64,000 nucleotides of DNA, taken from NCBI RefSeq assembly GCF_014204975.1, contig NZ_JACHMM010000001.1, forward strand, positions 496,001-560,000, in the 5' to 3' direction. Below, piece after piece: positions 34,943 to 42,842 of this stretch. How positions within the stretch are numbered: position 1 is the first letter of the stretch; the number at the start of each line of letters is the position of its first letter. A program made the position numbers and the translations under genes. Origin of the DNA: Jiangella mangrovi. GTDB taxonomy: Bacteria > Actinomycetota > Actinomycetes > Jiangellales > Jiangellaceae. Under the pieces are notes generated by a model, which saw only the letters and a program-made list of their open reading frames with translations, had not been told where the DNA came from and ran no database searches.

Positions 34943-36166
34943 GTGATGATCTTCGTGGGTGATGACTGGGCCGAGGACCACCACGACGTGCATGTCATGG
35001 ACGAGGGCGGGACCCGGTTGGCGTCGCGGCGGCTTCCCGAGGGGCTGGCGGGCATCGGCGGGCTGCACGAGCTGATCGCCGGGTATGCCGACGAGCCGGG
35101 CGACGTGGTGATCGGGATCGAGATCGACCGGGGCCTGTGGGTCGACGCGCTGACCGCGGCCGGCTACCAGGTGTATGCGATCAACCCGCTGGCGGTGACC
35201 CGTTACCGCGACCGCCACCATGTGTCCGGTGCCAAGTCCGATGCCGGGGATGCCAAGCTTCTGGCCGATCTGGTCCGCACCGATCGTCACAACCACCGCC
35301 CGGTCGCCGGCGACACTGGCCAGGCCGAGGCGATCAAGGTGCTCGCCCGCACCCACCAGAGCCTGATCTGGGCGCGGAACAAGCACACCAACGCGCTGCG
35401 CTCGGCGTTGCGGGAGTACTACCCGGCCGCCCTGCAGGCCTTCGACGACCTGCATGATCGTGACGCGTTGGCGGTGCTGGGCCGTGCCCCGGCTCCAGCC
35501 GACGGCGCCCGGCTGACGATCGGTGCGATCCGTTCCGCGCTCAAGCACGCCGGGCGGCGCCGCAACCTGGACCAGCGGGCGGCGCAGATCCAGGCCGCGC
35601 TACGCACCGAACAGCTCACCGCGCCCGGCCCGGTGACGGCCGCGTTCGCTGCGACCACCCGCGCCACGGCCGGCATCATCGTGGAGTTGAACCGGCAGAT
35701 CAGCGAGCTGGAAACCCAGCTCAACGACCATTTTGAGCAACACCCGGACGCCGACATCTACCTCTCCCTGCCAGGACTCGGTGATGTGCTCGGCGCCCGG
35801 GTGCTCGGTGAGTTCGGGGACGACCCCGACCGCTACACCACCGCCAAGTCTCGCAAGAACTACGCCGGCACGTCACCGTTGACCATCGCCTCGGGCAAGA
35901 AACGTGCCGTGCTCGCCCGCCACGTTCGTAACCGCCGCCTCTACGACGCGATCGACCAGTGGGCATTCTGCTCACTCAGCGCCAGCCCCGGATGCCGAGC
36001 GTTCTACGACCAGCACCGCGCCGCCGGGGACCTGCACCACCAGGCACTACGCGCCCTGGGCAACCGACTCGTCGGCATCCTGCACGGCTGCCTACGCCAC
36101 CACACCCACTACAACGAACACACCGCCTGGGCCCACCGGGGCCAAGATCAACCAGAGGCCGCTTGA
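34943..36166 (+). CDS. IS110-family transposase (DEDD recombinase)
   Basis: This 407-residue recombinase has an N-terminal RuvC-like DEDD domain (GDDWAEDHHDVHVMD; IGIEIDRGLW; SGAKSDAGDAKLLADLVR) and a C-terminal Transposase_20 domain (LSLPGLGDVLGARVLGEFGD; KNYAGTSPLTIASGKK) with the Ser nucleophile region near YAGTSPLT. Full family length. The ATG ATG start at 34943 is retained for lack of a better one. It inserted into a structured repeat rather than a gene. Confidence 0.93.
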   Translation: MMIFVGDDWAEDHHDVHVMDEGGTRLASRRLPEGLAGIGGLHELIAGYADEPGDVVIGIEIDRGLWVDALTAAGYQVYAINPLAVTRYRDRHHVSGAKSDAGDAKLLADLVRTDRHNHRPVAGDTGQAEAIKVLARTHQSLIWARNKHTNALRSALREYYPAALQAFDDLHDRDALAVLGRAPAPADGARLTIGAIRSALKHAGRRRNLDQRAAQIQAALRTEQLTAPGPVTAAFAATTRATAGIIVELNRQISELETQLNDHFEQHPDADIYLSLPGLGDVLGARVLGEFGDDPDRYTTAKSRKNYAGTSPLTIASGKKRAVLARHVRNRRLYDAIDQWAFCSLSASPGCRAFYDQHRAAGDLHHQALRALGNRLVGILHGCLRHHTHYNEHTAWAHRGQDQPEAA

Positions 36167-36189
36167 CAAGTTACGCCCCTGGGATGTCT

Positions 36190-36267
36190 AGCCAGAACCG
36201 TCTTCTGCGCCCCAGCGCGAGGTCAGAAGACGACTTTCGCTAGTGAAGTCGGCTGGCGCTAGTGAAG
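36190..36267. repeat. GACTTCACT hairpin, centre and right arm
   Basis: This is the continuation of the split hairpin: AGCCAGAACCGTCTTCTG, then GGTCAGAAGACG, then AGTGAAGTC (from 36232) and AGTGAAGAC (from about 36251) at the same 19-bp spacing. Relative to the intact copy it has a few substitutions (GACTTTCGC for GGTTCTCGC, AAGACG for AAGTCG). Confidence 0.82.
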
Positions 36268-36312
36268 ACGACCAACCGCAACCAGCGAGCCACCATCCAC
36301 ACCGTCGGCAGA

Positions 36313-36449
36313 CTCCCCCCGTCCCCCTGATAGCTGCCGAGTTCTTGGCCGCGGGGACCCGGGTCAAGCGGTCCCTCCGCGCGAAGCGTCATCGGTCCGC
36401 TTGAGGCGGGTCCCCGCGGCTAAGACACTGGGCAGCAGGGGGACGGGGG
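36313..36449 (-). repeat. Dispersed hairpin repeat, copy E (full length, inverted relative to D)
   Basis: The outer arms are those of copy B, and the middle (GAGTTCTTGGCCGCGGGGAC) is identical to B. The tip (AAGCGGTCCCTCCGC to CGGTCCGCTT) is the reverse complement of that of copy C with two differences. The element ends 1 bp before the stop codon of the leftward gene at 36451, so its stem would form directly at that transcript's 3' end. Confidence 0.85.
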
Positions 36450-36450
36450 A

Positions 36451-36792
36451 TCAGACCGGGCCGGGTCCGGCGGCGAAGCCGGAGCCGCCCTCGGCGACAG
36501 CGACGACGTCGAACGGCTCCTGGAACACCGGCGCCGAGCCGATGATCTTCGAGCCGGGCGAGTCGGCCGCGACCTCGGCGAACCAGGTGGCGAAGGTGTC
36601 GCGGGCTGCCGCCGTCTCGAAGACGTAGGTGCCCTCGAACCATTCTCCCGGCCGGGTGCGCCAGGTCTTGAACCGCAACCCGTCCATGCCGCTGAACTTG
36701 GCCAGCGAGGTGTCGTGGACGTACTCGCGCAGCGCGGCGTCGACGCCGGCGGGCGCCTCGGCCAGGGACCAGCGCACACTCAGACCGTACAT
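36451..36792 (-). CDS. Putative monooxygenase-like ABM-fold protein (YdhR type)
   Basis: A 113-residue protein beginning MYGLSVRWSL with the small alpha/beta-barrel pattern of YdhR-type proteins: FKTWRTRPGEWFEGTYVFE, AAARDTFATWFAEVA and a C-terminal SAPVFQEPFDVVAVAEG. The family is annotated as possible monooxygenases, with little biochemical proof. The start is ATG 36792. It ends immediately beside repeat copy E. It lies 23 bp downstream of the aminopeptidase gene on the same strand, so cotranscription is likely. Confidence 0.7.
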   Translation of the reverse strand: MYGLSVRWSLAEAPAGVDAALREYVHDTSLAKFSGMDGLRFKTWRTRPGEWFEGTYVFETAAARDTFATWFAEVAADSPGSKIIGSAPVFQEPFDVVAVAEGGSGFAAGPGPV

Positions 36793-36814
36793 GCAGGATC
36801 CTTCCGAACGACCA

Positions 36815-38368
36815 TCACGAGACCGGAGCGCCGGCCTCGAGCCAGTACAGCAGCGCCCGCACGCCGAAGCCCGTGCCGCCCTTGGTGACCTCGCCCTTGT
36901 CGGAGTCGGCGCGGGCCGGGCCGGCGATGTCGAGGTGCGCCCACGGCACGTCGCCGACGAAGCGCTGGAGGAACAACGCTGCCATGATCGAGCCGCCACC
37001 GAGGTGGGCGGTGTCGATGTGCGAGATGTCGGCGATCGACGAGTCCAGCCCGTAGCGGTAGTCCTCGACCAGGGGCATGCGCCAGAGCCGCTCCCCCGCC
37101 GCGTCGCCGGCCGAGCGCAGCGCGGCGGCGAGGTCGTCCGACGGCGAGTAGAGGGCGCCGTGGCCGCGGCCGAGCGCCGTCGTCGCGGCGCCGGTGAGGG
37201 TGGCGACGTCGACGATGACCGTCGGCTCGAGCTCGGCGACGGCGTAGCCGATGCCGTCGGCGAGCACCAGTCTGCCCTCGGCGTCGGTGTTGAGGACCTC
37301 GACGGTGGTGCCGTCGTACTGCCGGATGACGTCGCTGGGCCGCTGGGCCGCGGCGCCGGGCATGTTCTCGGCCGCCGCGACCAGGCCGGTGACCCGCACG
37401 CCGATGCCGAGCTCGCGCACGGCCGACAGCACGCCCATGACGACGGCGCCGCCCGTCATGTCCGTCTTCATCGGGACCATGCCCTCGCGCGGCTTCAGCG
37501 ACAGCCCGCCGGTGTCATAGGTGATGCCCTTGCCGACGAGCACGACGTGCGGCGTGGAGGGGCCGGCCTGCGGCGGCTCGTAGCGCAGCGCGATGAGCCG
37601 CGGCGGCCGCTCGGAGCCCATGCCGACGGCGAGGATGCCGCCGAAGCCCTCGTCGGCGAGCGCCTTCTCGTCGCGCACCCGCACGTCGAGGCGGTGCTCG
37701 GCGCCGAGGCGGCGGGCCTGCGCCGCCAGCCACTCGGGGTCCTTGACGTTCGACGGCGTCTGCGCGAGGTCGCGGGCGGTCCAGCCGGCCTGCGCGACGG
37801 CGACCGCCGCGGCGACGACGTCCGCGCGGGCGCCGTCGCCGGTGATGACCAGCGTGCCCAACGGCAGCTTGCGCTCCGGGACCGGCGCGCTGCGGAAGCC
37901 GCCGAGCGTGTAGGTGGCGAGGACGGCGCCCTCGACGAAGGCGCGGGTCGCGTGGTCGTCGGCGGTCGCGGTGACGGCGGACGCCAGCCGGTCGACGCCG
38001 CGGGCGGCCCGGGCCAGAGCGGCGCCGGCCTTGCGGTAGGCGGCCGATGAGCCGTCGCCGAGCCCGACCAGCAGGACCTCGGTGACGTCGACCTCGCCGT
38101 CGACGCTGCCCGCGCCGCGGCCCTCGGCGTAGACCGGGACGGAGACGACCTCGCCGGCCTTGCCGGAGGCGTTGCCGCGGTCGAGGGCGGCGAACAGGTC
38201 GAGGCCGAGCGAGTCGCCGGCCTCGGCGCCACCGGGGCCGATCCAGGGCGAGCTGTCCGGGGCCTCGTCGGGCCACACCGCGAGCGCCAGGACGCCGGCC
38301 TCGGCGTCGAGCAGCGGCCGGGCGTCGACCACGACCTCGGTGGGGCTGACTGTGTTCTCGGCTGACAC
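36815..38368 (-). CDS. pepA: Leucyl aminopeptidase (M17 family)
   Basis: This 517-residue dizinc aminopeptidase carries the M17 signature NTDAEGRLVLAD, the metal/catalytic lysine region VGKGITYDTGGLSLKP, and KTDMTGGAVVMG. It removes N-terminal residues from peptides in the cytoplasm. I start it at GTG 38368 (MSAENTVSP), preceded by GAGGAG five bases away. Homologous to actinobacterial PepA proteins of about 500 aa. The small YdhR-like gene follows. Confidence 0.93.
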   Translation of the reverse strand: MSAENTVSPTEVVVDARPLLDAEAGVLALAVWPDEAPDSSPWIGPGGAEAGDSLGLDLFAALDRGNASGKAGEVVSVPVYAEGRGAGSVDGEVDVTEVLLVGLGDGSSAAYRKAGAALARAARGVDRLASAVTATADDHATRAFVEGAVLATYTLGGFRSAPVPERKLPLGTLVITGDGARADVVAAAVAVAQAGWTARDLAQTPSNVKDPEWLAAQARRLGAEHRLDVRVRDEKALADEGFGGILAVGMGSERPPRLIALRYEPPQAGPSTPHVVLVGKGITYDTGGLSLKPREGMVPMKTDMTGGAVVMGVLSAVRELGIGVRVTGLVAAAENMPGAAAQRPSDVIRQYDGTTVEVLNTDAEGRLVLADGIGYAVAELEPTVIVDVATLTGAATTALGRGHGALYSPSDDLAAALRSAGDAAGERLWRMPLVEDYRYGLDSSIADISHIDTAHLGGGSIMAALFLQRFVGDVPWAHLDIAGPARADSDKGEVTKGGTGFGVRALLYWLEAGAPVS

Positions 38369-38480
38369 GCGCACTCCTCGTTCCCTGACGTCCCGGGTCC
38401 CTCCGGGCAGAGTAATGCCCCCGCCCAGCGCCGCCGGCGCCGGACGAGGGCACCTATTCAATGCTCACGGCAACGACACG

Positions 38481-38648
38481 TCAGCCGACAACATCTTTCA
38501 ACGCATCACCCAGCGCGCCGGCCTCGTCGGCCGTGAGCTCGACGACCAGACGACCGCCACCCTCGATCGGGACACGCATGACGATGCCGCGCCCCTCCTT
38601 GGTGACCTCGAGCGGCCCATCGCCAGTCCGCGGCTTCATCGCCGCCAT
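38481..38648 (-). CDS. DUF3117 small conserved protein (Rv1211 type)
   Basis: A 55-residue protein, MAAMKPRTGDGPLEVTKEGR... to ...ALGDALKDVVG, belonging to the nearly invariant actinobacterial DUF3117 family (M. tuberculosis Rv1211). It is below the length cut-off of most gene finders. The start ATG 38648 follows an AAGGAAGGGG-type ribosome site. In M. tuberculosis it sits beside tagA, and here tag lies 1.8 kb away with two genes inserted. The function is unresolved; I recall a proposed calmodulin-like role. Confidence 0.9.
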   Translation of the reverse strand: MAAMKPRTGDGPLEVTKEGRGIVMRVPIEGGGRLVVELTADEAGALGDALKDVVG

Positions 38649-38841
38649 CCGCGCACCCCTTCCTTTTCAGGCGCACACCCAAACCCCCTGATGGCCAGGG
38701 AGCACCAGCCGTGTGCGTCACGATGGAGGTCATTATCCCGCATGTTGGTCGCCGCGGGGAGAGCGCGGTCGGTATGTCCTCACCTGGCGATGCCGGACTG
38801 GCGGACCGGACTGTCGGAGCGGGCTGGCAGGATGGTGGACT

Positions 38842-39648
38842 GTGAACGCCAGATCCGCCCTGTTCGACCTCTATGGCGATCACGTGCGCTCGCGTGGCGG
38901 CAGCGCCCGGGTCGCCGCACTGGTGCGGCTGCTCGCCCCGCTCGGCGTCGCCGCGCCGGCGGTGCGCACGGCCGTGTCGCGCATGGTCAAGCAGGGCTGG
39001 CTGCGTCCGGTACGCATCGACGGCTCGCCCGGTTATCAGCTCACCGAGCGCGCCGACCGCCGCCTCGAGGAGGCGGCCGTGCGCATCTACCGCACCAACG
39101 GCCGGGGCGACTGGGACGGCCGTTGGCACGTCGTCGTGCCCGAGCGGTCGGCGCAGCGGGCCGCGCGCGAGCGGCTGCGCAACGGCCTGGCCTATCTCGG
39201 CTACGCGCCGGTCGGCGACGGCACCTGGATCGCCGCCCGGCCCTCGCCCGAGCTGCCGTCGCTGCTCGACGCCGAGGACCTGCGGGCCGAGCGGTTCAGC
39301 GCGCGGCACCAGGGCGACGACGCCGAACTGGTGCGCCGGGCGTGGGACCTCGACGCCGTCGGACGGTCCTACCTGCGCTGGCTGTCCGAGGCGCGGTCGC
39401 TGCTCAGCTCGCTGCCCGGCCGGCCCACCGACGAGCAGGCGTTCGCCGCGCGCAGCCGGCTCGTGCACGAATGGCGCAAGTTCCTCTTCACCGACCCCGG
39501 GCTGCCGCGCGAGCTGCTCCCCGAGGTCTGGCCCGGCGACGACGCCGCCGCCTTCTTCGACGAGCACGCCGCGCGCCTGCAGCCCGCGGCCGGCCGGTTC
39601 GTCGACGCCTGCCTGTCCGCCGGACCCACCAAGGAGGGTGACCTGTGA
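38842..39648 (+). CDS. PaaX-family transcriptional regulator
   Basis: This 268-residue protein has the PaaX layout: an N-terminal winged helix (about 1-75; GVAAPAVRTAVSRMVKQGWL), a central domain (RWHVVVPERS) and a C-terminal helical domain (RLVHEWRKFLFTDPGLPREL). PaaX represses phenylacetate degradation and responds to phenylacetyl-CoA. The start chosen is GTG 38842. Its stop overlaps the start of an enoyl-CoA hydratase gene (GTGA), so the two form one unit. No other paa genes are present, so they are probably elsewhere or the ligand differs. Confidence 0.88.
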   Translation: MNARSALFDLYGDHVRSRGGSARVAALVRLLAPLGVAAPAVRTAVSRMVKQGWLRPVRIDGSPGYQLTERADRRLEEAAVRIYRTNGRGDWDGRWHVVVPERSAQRAARERLRNGLAYLGYAPVGDGTWIAARPSPELPSLLDAEDLRAERFSARHQGDDAELVRRAWDLDAVGRSYLRWLSEARSLLSSLPGRPTDEQAFAARSRLVHEWRKFLFTDPGLPRELLPEVWPGDDAAAFFDEHAARLQPAAGRFVDACLSAGPTKEGDL

Positions 39649-40430
39649 CCCCGGTGCGCTACCAGGCCGACGACGGCGTCGGCGTCATCACGCTCGACCG
39701 GCCCGACTCCATGAACAGCCTCGACACCGCCACCAAGGTCGCCCTGCGCGACGTGGTGCTCGAGGCCGCGGCCGACGACGCCGTGCGGGCGGTGGTGCTC
39801 ACCGGGTCCGGCCGGGCGTTCTGCGTCGGGCAGGACCTCAAAGAGCACGCCCAGGCGCTCGCCTCGGGCGACTCCGGGCTGGCCGCGACGGTGCGCGAGC
39901 ACTACAACCCCACGGTCAAGGCGCTGCTCACCATGCCCAAGCCGGTGGTCGCCGCTGTCAACGGCGTCGCCGCCGGCGCGGGCGCGTCCTATGCGTTCGC
40001 CTGCGACCTGCGCATCGTCGCCGACACCGCCGGGTTCAACCTCGCCTTCGCCGCCATCGGGCTGTCGTCGGACACCGGGTCGTCGTGGACGCTGCCGCGG
40101 CTGGTCGGCTGGGCCAAAGCGCGCGAGCTGCTGCTCCGGCCCCGCACGGTCGACGCCGGCGAGGCGCTGGCCCTCGGGCTGGCGACGGAGGTCGTCGCGG
40201 CCGCCGACGTGCTGCCACGCGCCATGGAGCTGGCCCACGAGTTCGCCCACGGCCCCACGCAGGCCTACGCGGCGCTGCGTCAGGCCCTGGAGTTCTCCGC
40301 CACCCACGGCCTCGACGAGTCACTCGCCCACGAGGCCGACCTCATGCAGCGCACCGGCGACACCGACGACCACCGTGCCGCCGTCGAGGCGTTCCTCGCC
40401 AAGCAGGCGATGGTGTTCCATGGCCGCTGA
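39645..40430 (+). CDS. Enoyl-CoA hydratase/isomerase family protein
   Basis: This 261-residue crotonase-fold enzyme has the N-terminal RPDSMNSLD, oxyanion-hole motif FCVGQDLKEH (first), VNGVAAGAGASYAFACDLR (second) and catalytic region LAFAAIGLSSDTGSSW. The Asp in SSDTGSSW and the lack of the two hydratase glutamates suggest an isomerase-type (PaaG-like) activity, which fits the upstream PaaX regulator. GTG start 39645. It overlaps tag by 11 bp. Confidence 0.87.
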   Translation: MTPVRYQADDGVGVITLDRPDSMNSLDTATKVALRDVVLEAAADDAVRAVVLTGSGRAFCVGQDLKEHAQALASGDSGLAATVREHYNPTVKALLTMPKPVVAAVNGVAAGAGASYAFACDLRIVADTAGFNLAFAAIGLSSDTGSSWTLPRLVGWAKARELLLRPRTVDAGEALALGLATEVVAAADVLPRAMELAHEFAHGPTQAYAALRQALEFSATHGLDESLAHEADLMQRTGDTDDHRAAVEAFLAKQAMVFHGR

Positions 40431-41007
40431 CCTGGTCGAGGGCCCCGACGGCCTGCTGCGCTGCCCGTGGGGCCTCAGCGCCCCCGACTACGTCGCCTAC
40501 CACGACGACGAGTGGGGCCGGCCCGTCCACGGCGACACCGCACTGTACGAGCGCCTCACCCTCGAGGCGTTCCAGTCCGGGCTGTCGTGGCTGACCATCC
40601 TGCGCAAGCGCGACGGCTTCCGGAAGGCGTTCGCCGGCTTCGACCCCGCCGTCGTCGCGGCCTACGGGGCCGACGACGAAGCCCGGCTCATGCAGAACAC
40701 CGGCATCGTGCGCAACCGCGCCAAGGTCGCGGCCGCCATCACCAACGCGCGAGCCCTGGTCGCCCTGCAGGACGCCGGCGGCGACGGCGCGCTCGACCGG
40801 CTGATCTGGTCCTTCGCCCCCGACGCCGACGGCCGCCCGGTGCCGCGCTCGCTCGGCGACGTCCCCGCCACCACACCCGAGTCGGCGGCGCTGGCCAAGG
40901 CGCTGAAGAAGAACGGCTTCGTCTTCGTCGGCCCCACCACTGCCTACGCCGCCATGCAGGCGTGCGGCCTGGTCAACGACCACCTCGAAGGCTGCGTCTC
41001 GCGCTGA
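40420..41007 (+). CDS. tag: DNA-3-methyladenine glycosylase I
   Basis: This 195-residue Tag protein shows the family N-terminus RCPWGLSAPDYVAYHDDEWG with the zinc Cys (residue 15) and His (28), catalytic/substrate region FQSGLSWLTILRKRDGF, and the C-terminal zinc His and Cys in LVNDHLEGC. It excises 3-methyladenine from alkylated DNA. The Mtb counterpart is Rv1210, next to Rv1209 and Rv1211, as partly preserved here. The start ATG 40420 overlaps the hydratase end, so expression is coupled. Confidence 0.93.
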   Translation: MAADLVEGPDGLLRCPWGLSAPDYVAYHDDEWGRPVHGDTALYERLTLEAFQSGLSWLTILRKRDGFRKAFAGFDPAVVAAYGADDEARLMQNTGIVRNRAKVAAAITNARALVALQDAGGDGALDRLIWSFAPDADGRPVPRSLGDVPATTPESAALAKALKKNGFVFVGPTTAYAAMQACGLVNDHLEGCVSR

Positions 41008-41018
41008 CGAACCCGCCG

Positions 41019-41477
41019 CTACCGAAGGCGGTGCAGGCGCTCGGCGTAGCCGGCGAAGCGGCGCAGCGCCACGCTCAGCCCGGCCCGCACCAGAGGGCGC
41101 ACCACAGGCCAGCCCACCCGCCCCGCCACCCCGAGCGGCAGGTCGAGCCACTCCTCCCAGACCACCTCGCAGTCCGCCTCGCCGACCGGGCGCACCGCGA
41201 AGATCCCGGGCCCGCGCACCAGCCGCCCGGTGTGCAGCACCTCGCACCGTCGCGGCGGCTCCCAGGCGGTCACGACCATGGTGTCGAGGAAGCCGGCCCG
41301 CCCCACACCGGTCCAGGCCTCCAGCCGCGCGCCCACCTCGCGCCCGTCGCCGGGCCCGGCCACCCGCACCCGGGTGAGCGGCATCCAGGAGCCCTGGGCC
41401 GGCCAGTCGGTGAGGACGTGCCACGCGACGTCGGCCGGAACGGCGACCCGTCGCGCGACCCGGACGTCGGCGGTCAC
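41019..41477 (-). CDS. SRPBCC-family (START-like) protein
   Basis: A 152-residue protein with the polyketide-cyclase/SRPBCC pattern: VARRVAVPADVAWHVLTDWP, GAGRAGFLDTMVVTAWEPPR-like middle (GVGRAGFLDTMVVTAW), and a C-terminal helix (VVRPLVRAGLSVALRRFAGY). These proteins bind hydrophobic ligands in a deep cavity. GTG start at 41477 lies 2 bp after the stop of the upstream DivIVA-like gene. It is convergent with tag. No specific function is assignable. Confidence 0.8.
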   Translation of the reverse strand: MTADVRVARRVAVPADVAWHVLTDWPAQGSWMPLTRVRVAGPGDGREVGARLEAWTGVGRAGFLDTMVVTAWEPPRRCEVLHTGRLVRGPGIFAVRPVGEADCEVVWEEWLDLPLGVAGRVGWPVVRPLVRAGLSVALRRFAGYAERLHRLR

Positions 41478-41479
41478 CG

Positions 41480-41827
41480 TCAGAGCTCGTCGGACGAGGC
41501 GGGCGAGGCGGGCGGGGCGGGACGGCGGCGCGGCAGCGGGTCGGCGTCGTGGCCGACCCGGGCCTCGAGGTCGGCGATGCGCCGGTCGCGCCGGTCCAGC
41601 TCGCGGCCGAGGCGGTCGAGGACGGTGTCGACCTGGTCCATGCGATAGCCGCGCTGGACCACCGAGAACCGCAGGTCCGCGAGGTCCGCCGGATCCACGC
41701 CGTCGTCGGGGAGCAGCCGTGCCTGCGCCTCGGGCACCTCGGGCTGGAGGAGGTCGCCACGGCCCAGCACCAGCAGCACCGCGACGAACAGCACGGCGGC
41801 GCCCACGACGACGAAGACGGCGAACAC
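41480..41827 (-). CDS. DivIVA-domain membrane protein (Rv1209 type)
   Basis: A 115-residue protein with one N-terminal helix (about 2-20, FVVVGAAVLFVAVLLVL) and a DivIVA-like segment FSVVQRGYRMDQVDTVLDRL (about 53-72) followed by a short coiled coil. DivIVA proteins recognise curved membrane at poles and septa. This short form is the product found next to tag and folP2 in mycobacteria. It is divergent from folP2 with 115 bp between. Its role in growth or division is inference. Confidence 0.82.
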   Translation of the reverse strand: MFAVFVVVGAAVLFVAVLLVLGRGDLLQPEVPEAQARLLPDDGVDPADLADLRFSVVQRGYRMDQVDTVLDRLGRELDRRDRRIADLEARVGHDADPLPRRRPAPPASPASSDEL

Positions 41828-41942
41828 GCCTCAAGGGTGCCACGCCCGGCGTTCCACCTCCGCGCCACGCCCGGTGACACCTCGTGCGACGCTTACAGAC
41901 ACCGAACCAGCAGCCGATCAGCAGTCGACCGAAGGAGCTTTC

Positions 41943-42809
41943 GTGGGTGTCCTGCGCCTGGGCCGCTCGACGTTCCCGCCCGGCCGGTTCGCCGTCATGG
42001 CGATCGTGAACCGCACCCCCGACTCCTTCTACGACCGGGGTGCGACGTTCGCGTTCGAGCAGGCGTGGCGCCGGGTCGAGCAGGTCGTGGCCGAGGGTGC
42101 GGACATCATCGACGTCGGCGGGGTGAAGGCGGGCGCCGGCGAGCCGGTCAGCGAGGACGAGGAGATCGACCGCGTCGCCGGGCTGGTCGGGGCGATCCGC
42201 GAGACCTACCCGCAGGTCGTCGTCAGCGTCGACACCTACCGGGCCCGCACGGCCGACGCGCTGTGCGAGGCGGGCGCGGACCTCGTCAACGACACCTGGG
42301 CCGGCGCCGATCCGAACGTCGCCGACGTCGCCGCGCGGCACGGCGCCGGGCTGGTCTGCAGCCACACCGGCGGCATGCTGCCGCGGACGCTCCCGCACCG
42401 CGTCGGCTACGAGGACGTGGTCGCCGACGTCCTCGCGCACACCGTCGGCCTGGCCGAGCGGGCGGCGGAGCTGGGCGTGCCGCGCGAGGGCATCGTCATC
42501 GACCCCACGCACGACTTCGGCAAGAACACGTTCCACTCGCTCGAGCTGACCCGCCGCCTCGACGAGCTGGTCGCGACGGACTGGCCGGTGCTGGTCAGCC
42601 TCTCGCGCAAGGACTTCGTCGGCGAGACGCTCGACCTCCCTGTCGGCGAGCGGCTGGGCGGCACGCTCGCCGCGACCGCGATCTCGGCCTGGCACGGCGC
42701 CCGGGTGTTCCGCGCGCACGACGTCGCCGCCACCCGGCAGGTGCTCGACATGGTGGCCTCGATCCAGGGCGCCCGCCCGCCCGCGGCCCCGCTGCGCGGC
42801 CTCACCTGA
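41943..42809 (+). CDS. folP2: Dihydropteroate synthase-like protein FolP2
   Basis: A 288-residue TIM-barrel protein of the DHPS family. It has NRTPDSFYDRGATF instead of the canonical N-x-TPDSFSDGG, plus VDVGGVKAG-like DVGGVKAGAGEPV, IDPTHDFGKNTFH and SRKDFVGETL. These features are those of mycobacterial FolP2 (Rv1207), for which I recall no dihydropteroate synthase activity in M. leprae. The true reaction is therefore uncertain. Start GTG 41943 follows AAGGAG by five bases. A strong hairpin at its 3' end should terminate transcription. gpgS, present beside it in mycobacteria, is absent here. Confidence 0.9.
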   Translation: MGVLRLGRSTFPPGRFAVMAIVNRTPDSFYDRGATFAFEQAWRRVEQVVAEGADIIDVGGVKAGAGEPVSEDEEIDRVAGLVGAIRETYPQVVVSVDTYRARTADALCEAGADLVNDTWAGADPNVADVAARHGAGLVCSHTGGMLPRTLPHRVGYEDVVADVLAHTVGLAERAAELGVPREGIVIDPTHDFGKNTFHSLELTRRLDELVATDWPVLVSLSRKDFVGETLDLPVGERLGGTLAATAISAWHGARVFRAHDVAATRQVLDMVASIQGARPPAAPLRGLT

Positions 42810-42841
42810 GGCCTCAGTCGGCGGACCGCCCGACTGAGGCC
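42810..42841 (+). terminator. Hairpin terminator after folP2
   Basis: GGCCTCAGTCGG (42810-42821) pairs exactly with CCGACTGAGGCC (42830-42841) across 8 nt, beginning at the base after the folP2 stop. No U-tract follows, as is common in high-GC actinobacteria. Confidence 0.8.
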
Positions 42842-42842
42842 A

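Larger units (their letters stand above)
34687..36189 (+). mobile_element. IS110-family insertion sequence
   Basis: The element is about 1.5 kb and carries one transposase with a 254-bp non-coding left end. Comparison with the intact GACTTCACT hairpin places the junctions at a CT dinucleotide: left flank ...TTCACT (33692-33693) and right end ...GATGTCT (36188-36189). A CT core without inverted repeats is typical of IS110 recombination. Its left end was later split by the IS5 element with TA duplication. Boundaries are inferred from that alignment. Confidence 0.8.

Noticed and set aside
33390-36449. Composite transposon bounded by the hairpin copies
   Set aside because: The same unit without insertion sequences exists at 992-1465, so IS110 and IS5 entered a pre-existing island and were not carried by it.
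36181-36450. Group II intron or tRNA fragment near island 2
   Set aside because: No domain V-like motif or clover-leaf is visible. The structure is explained by the hairpin repeats.
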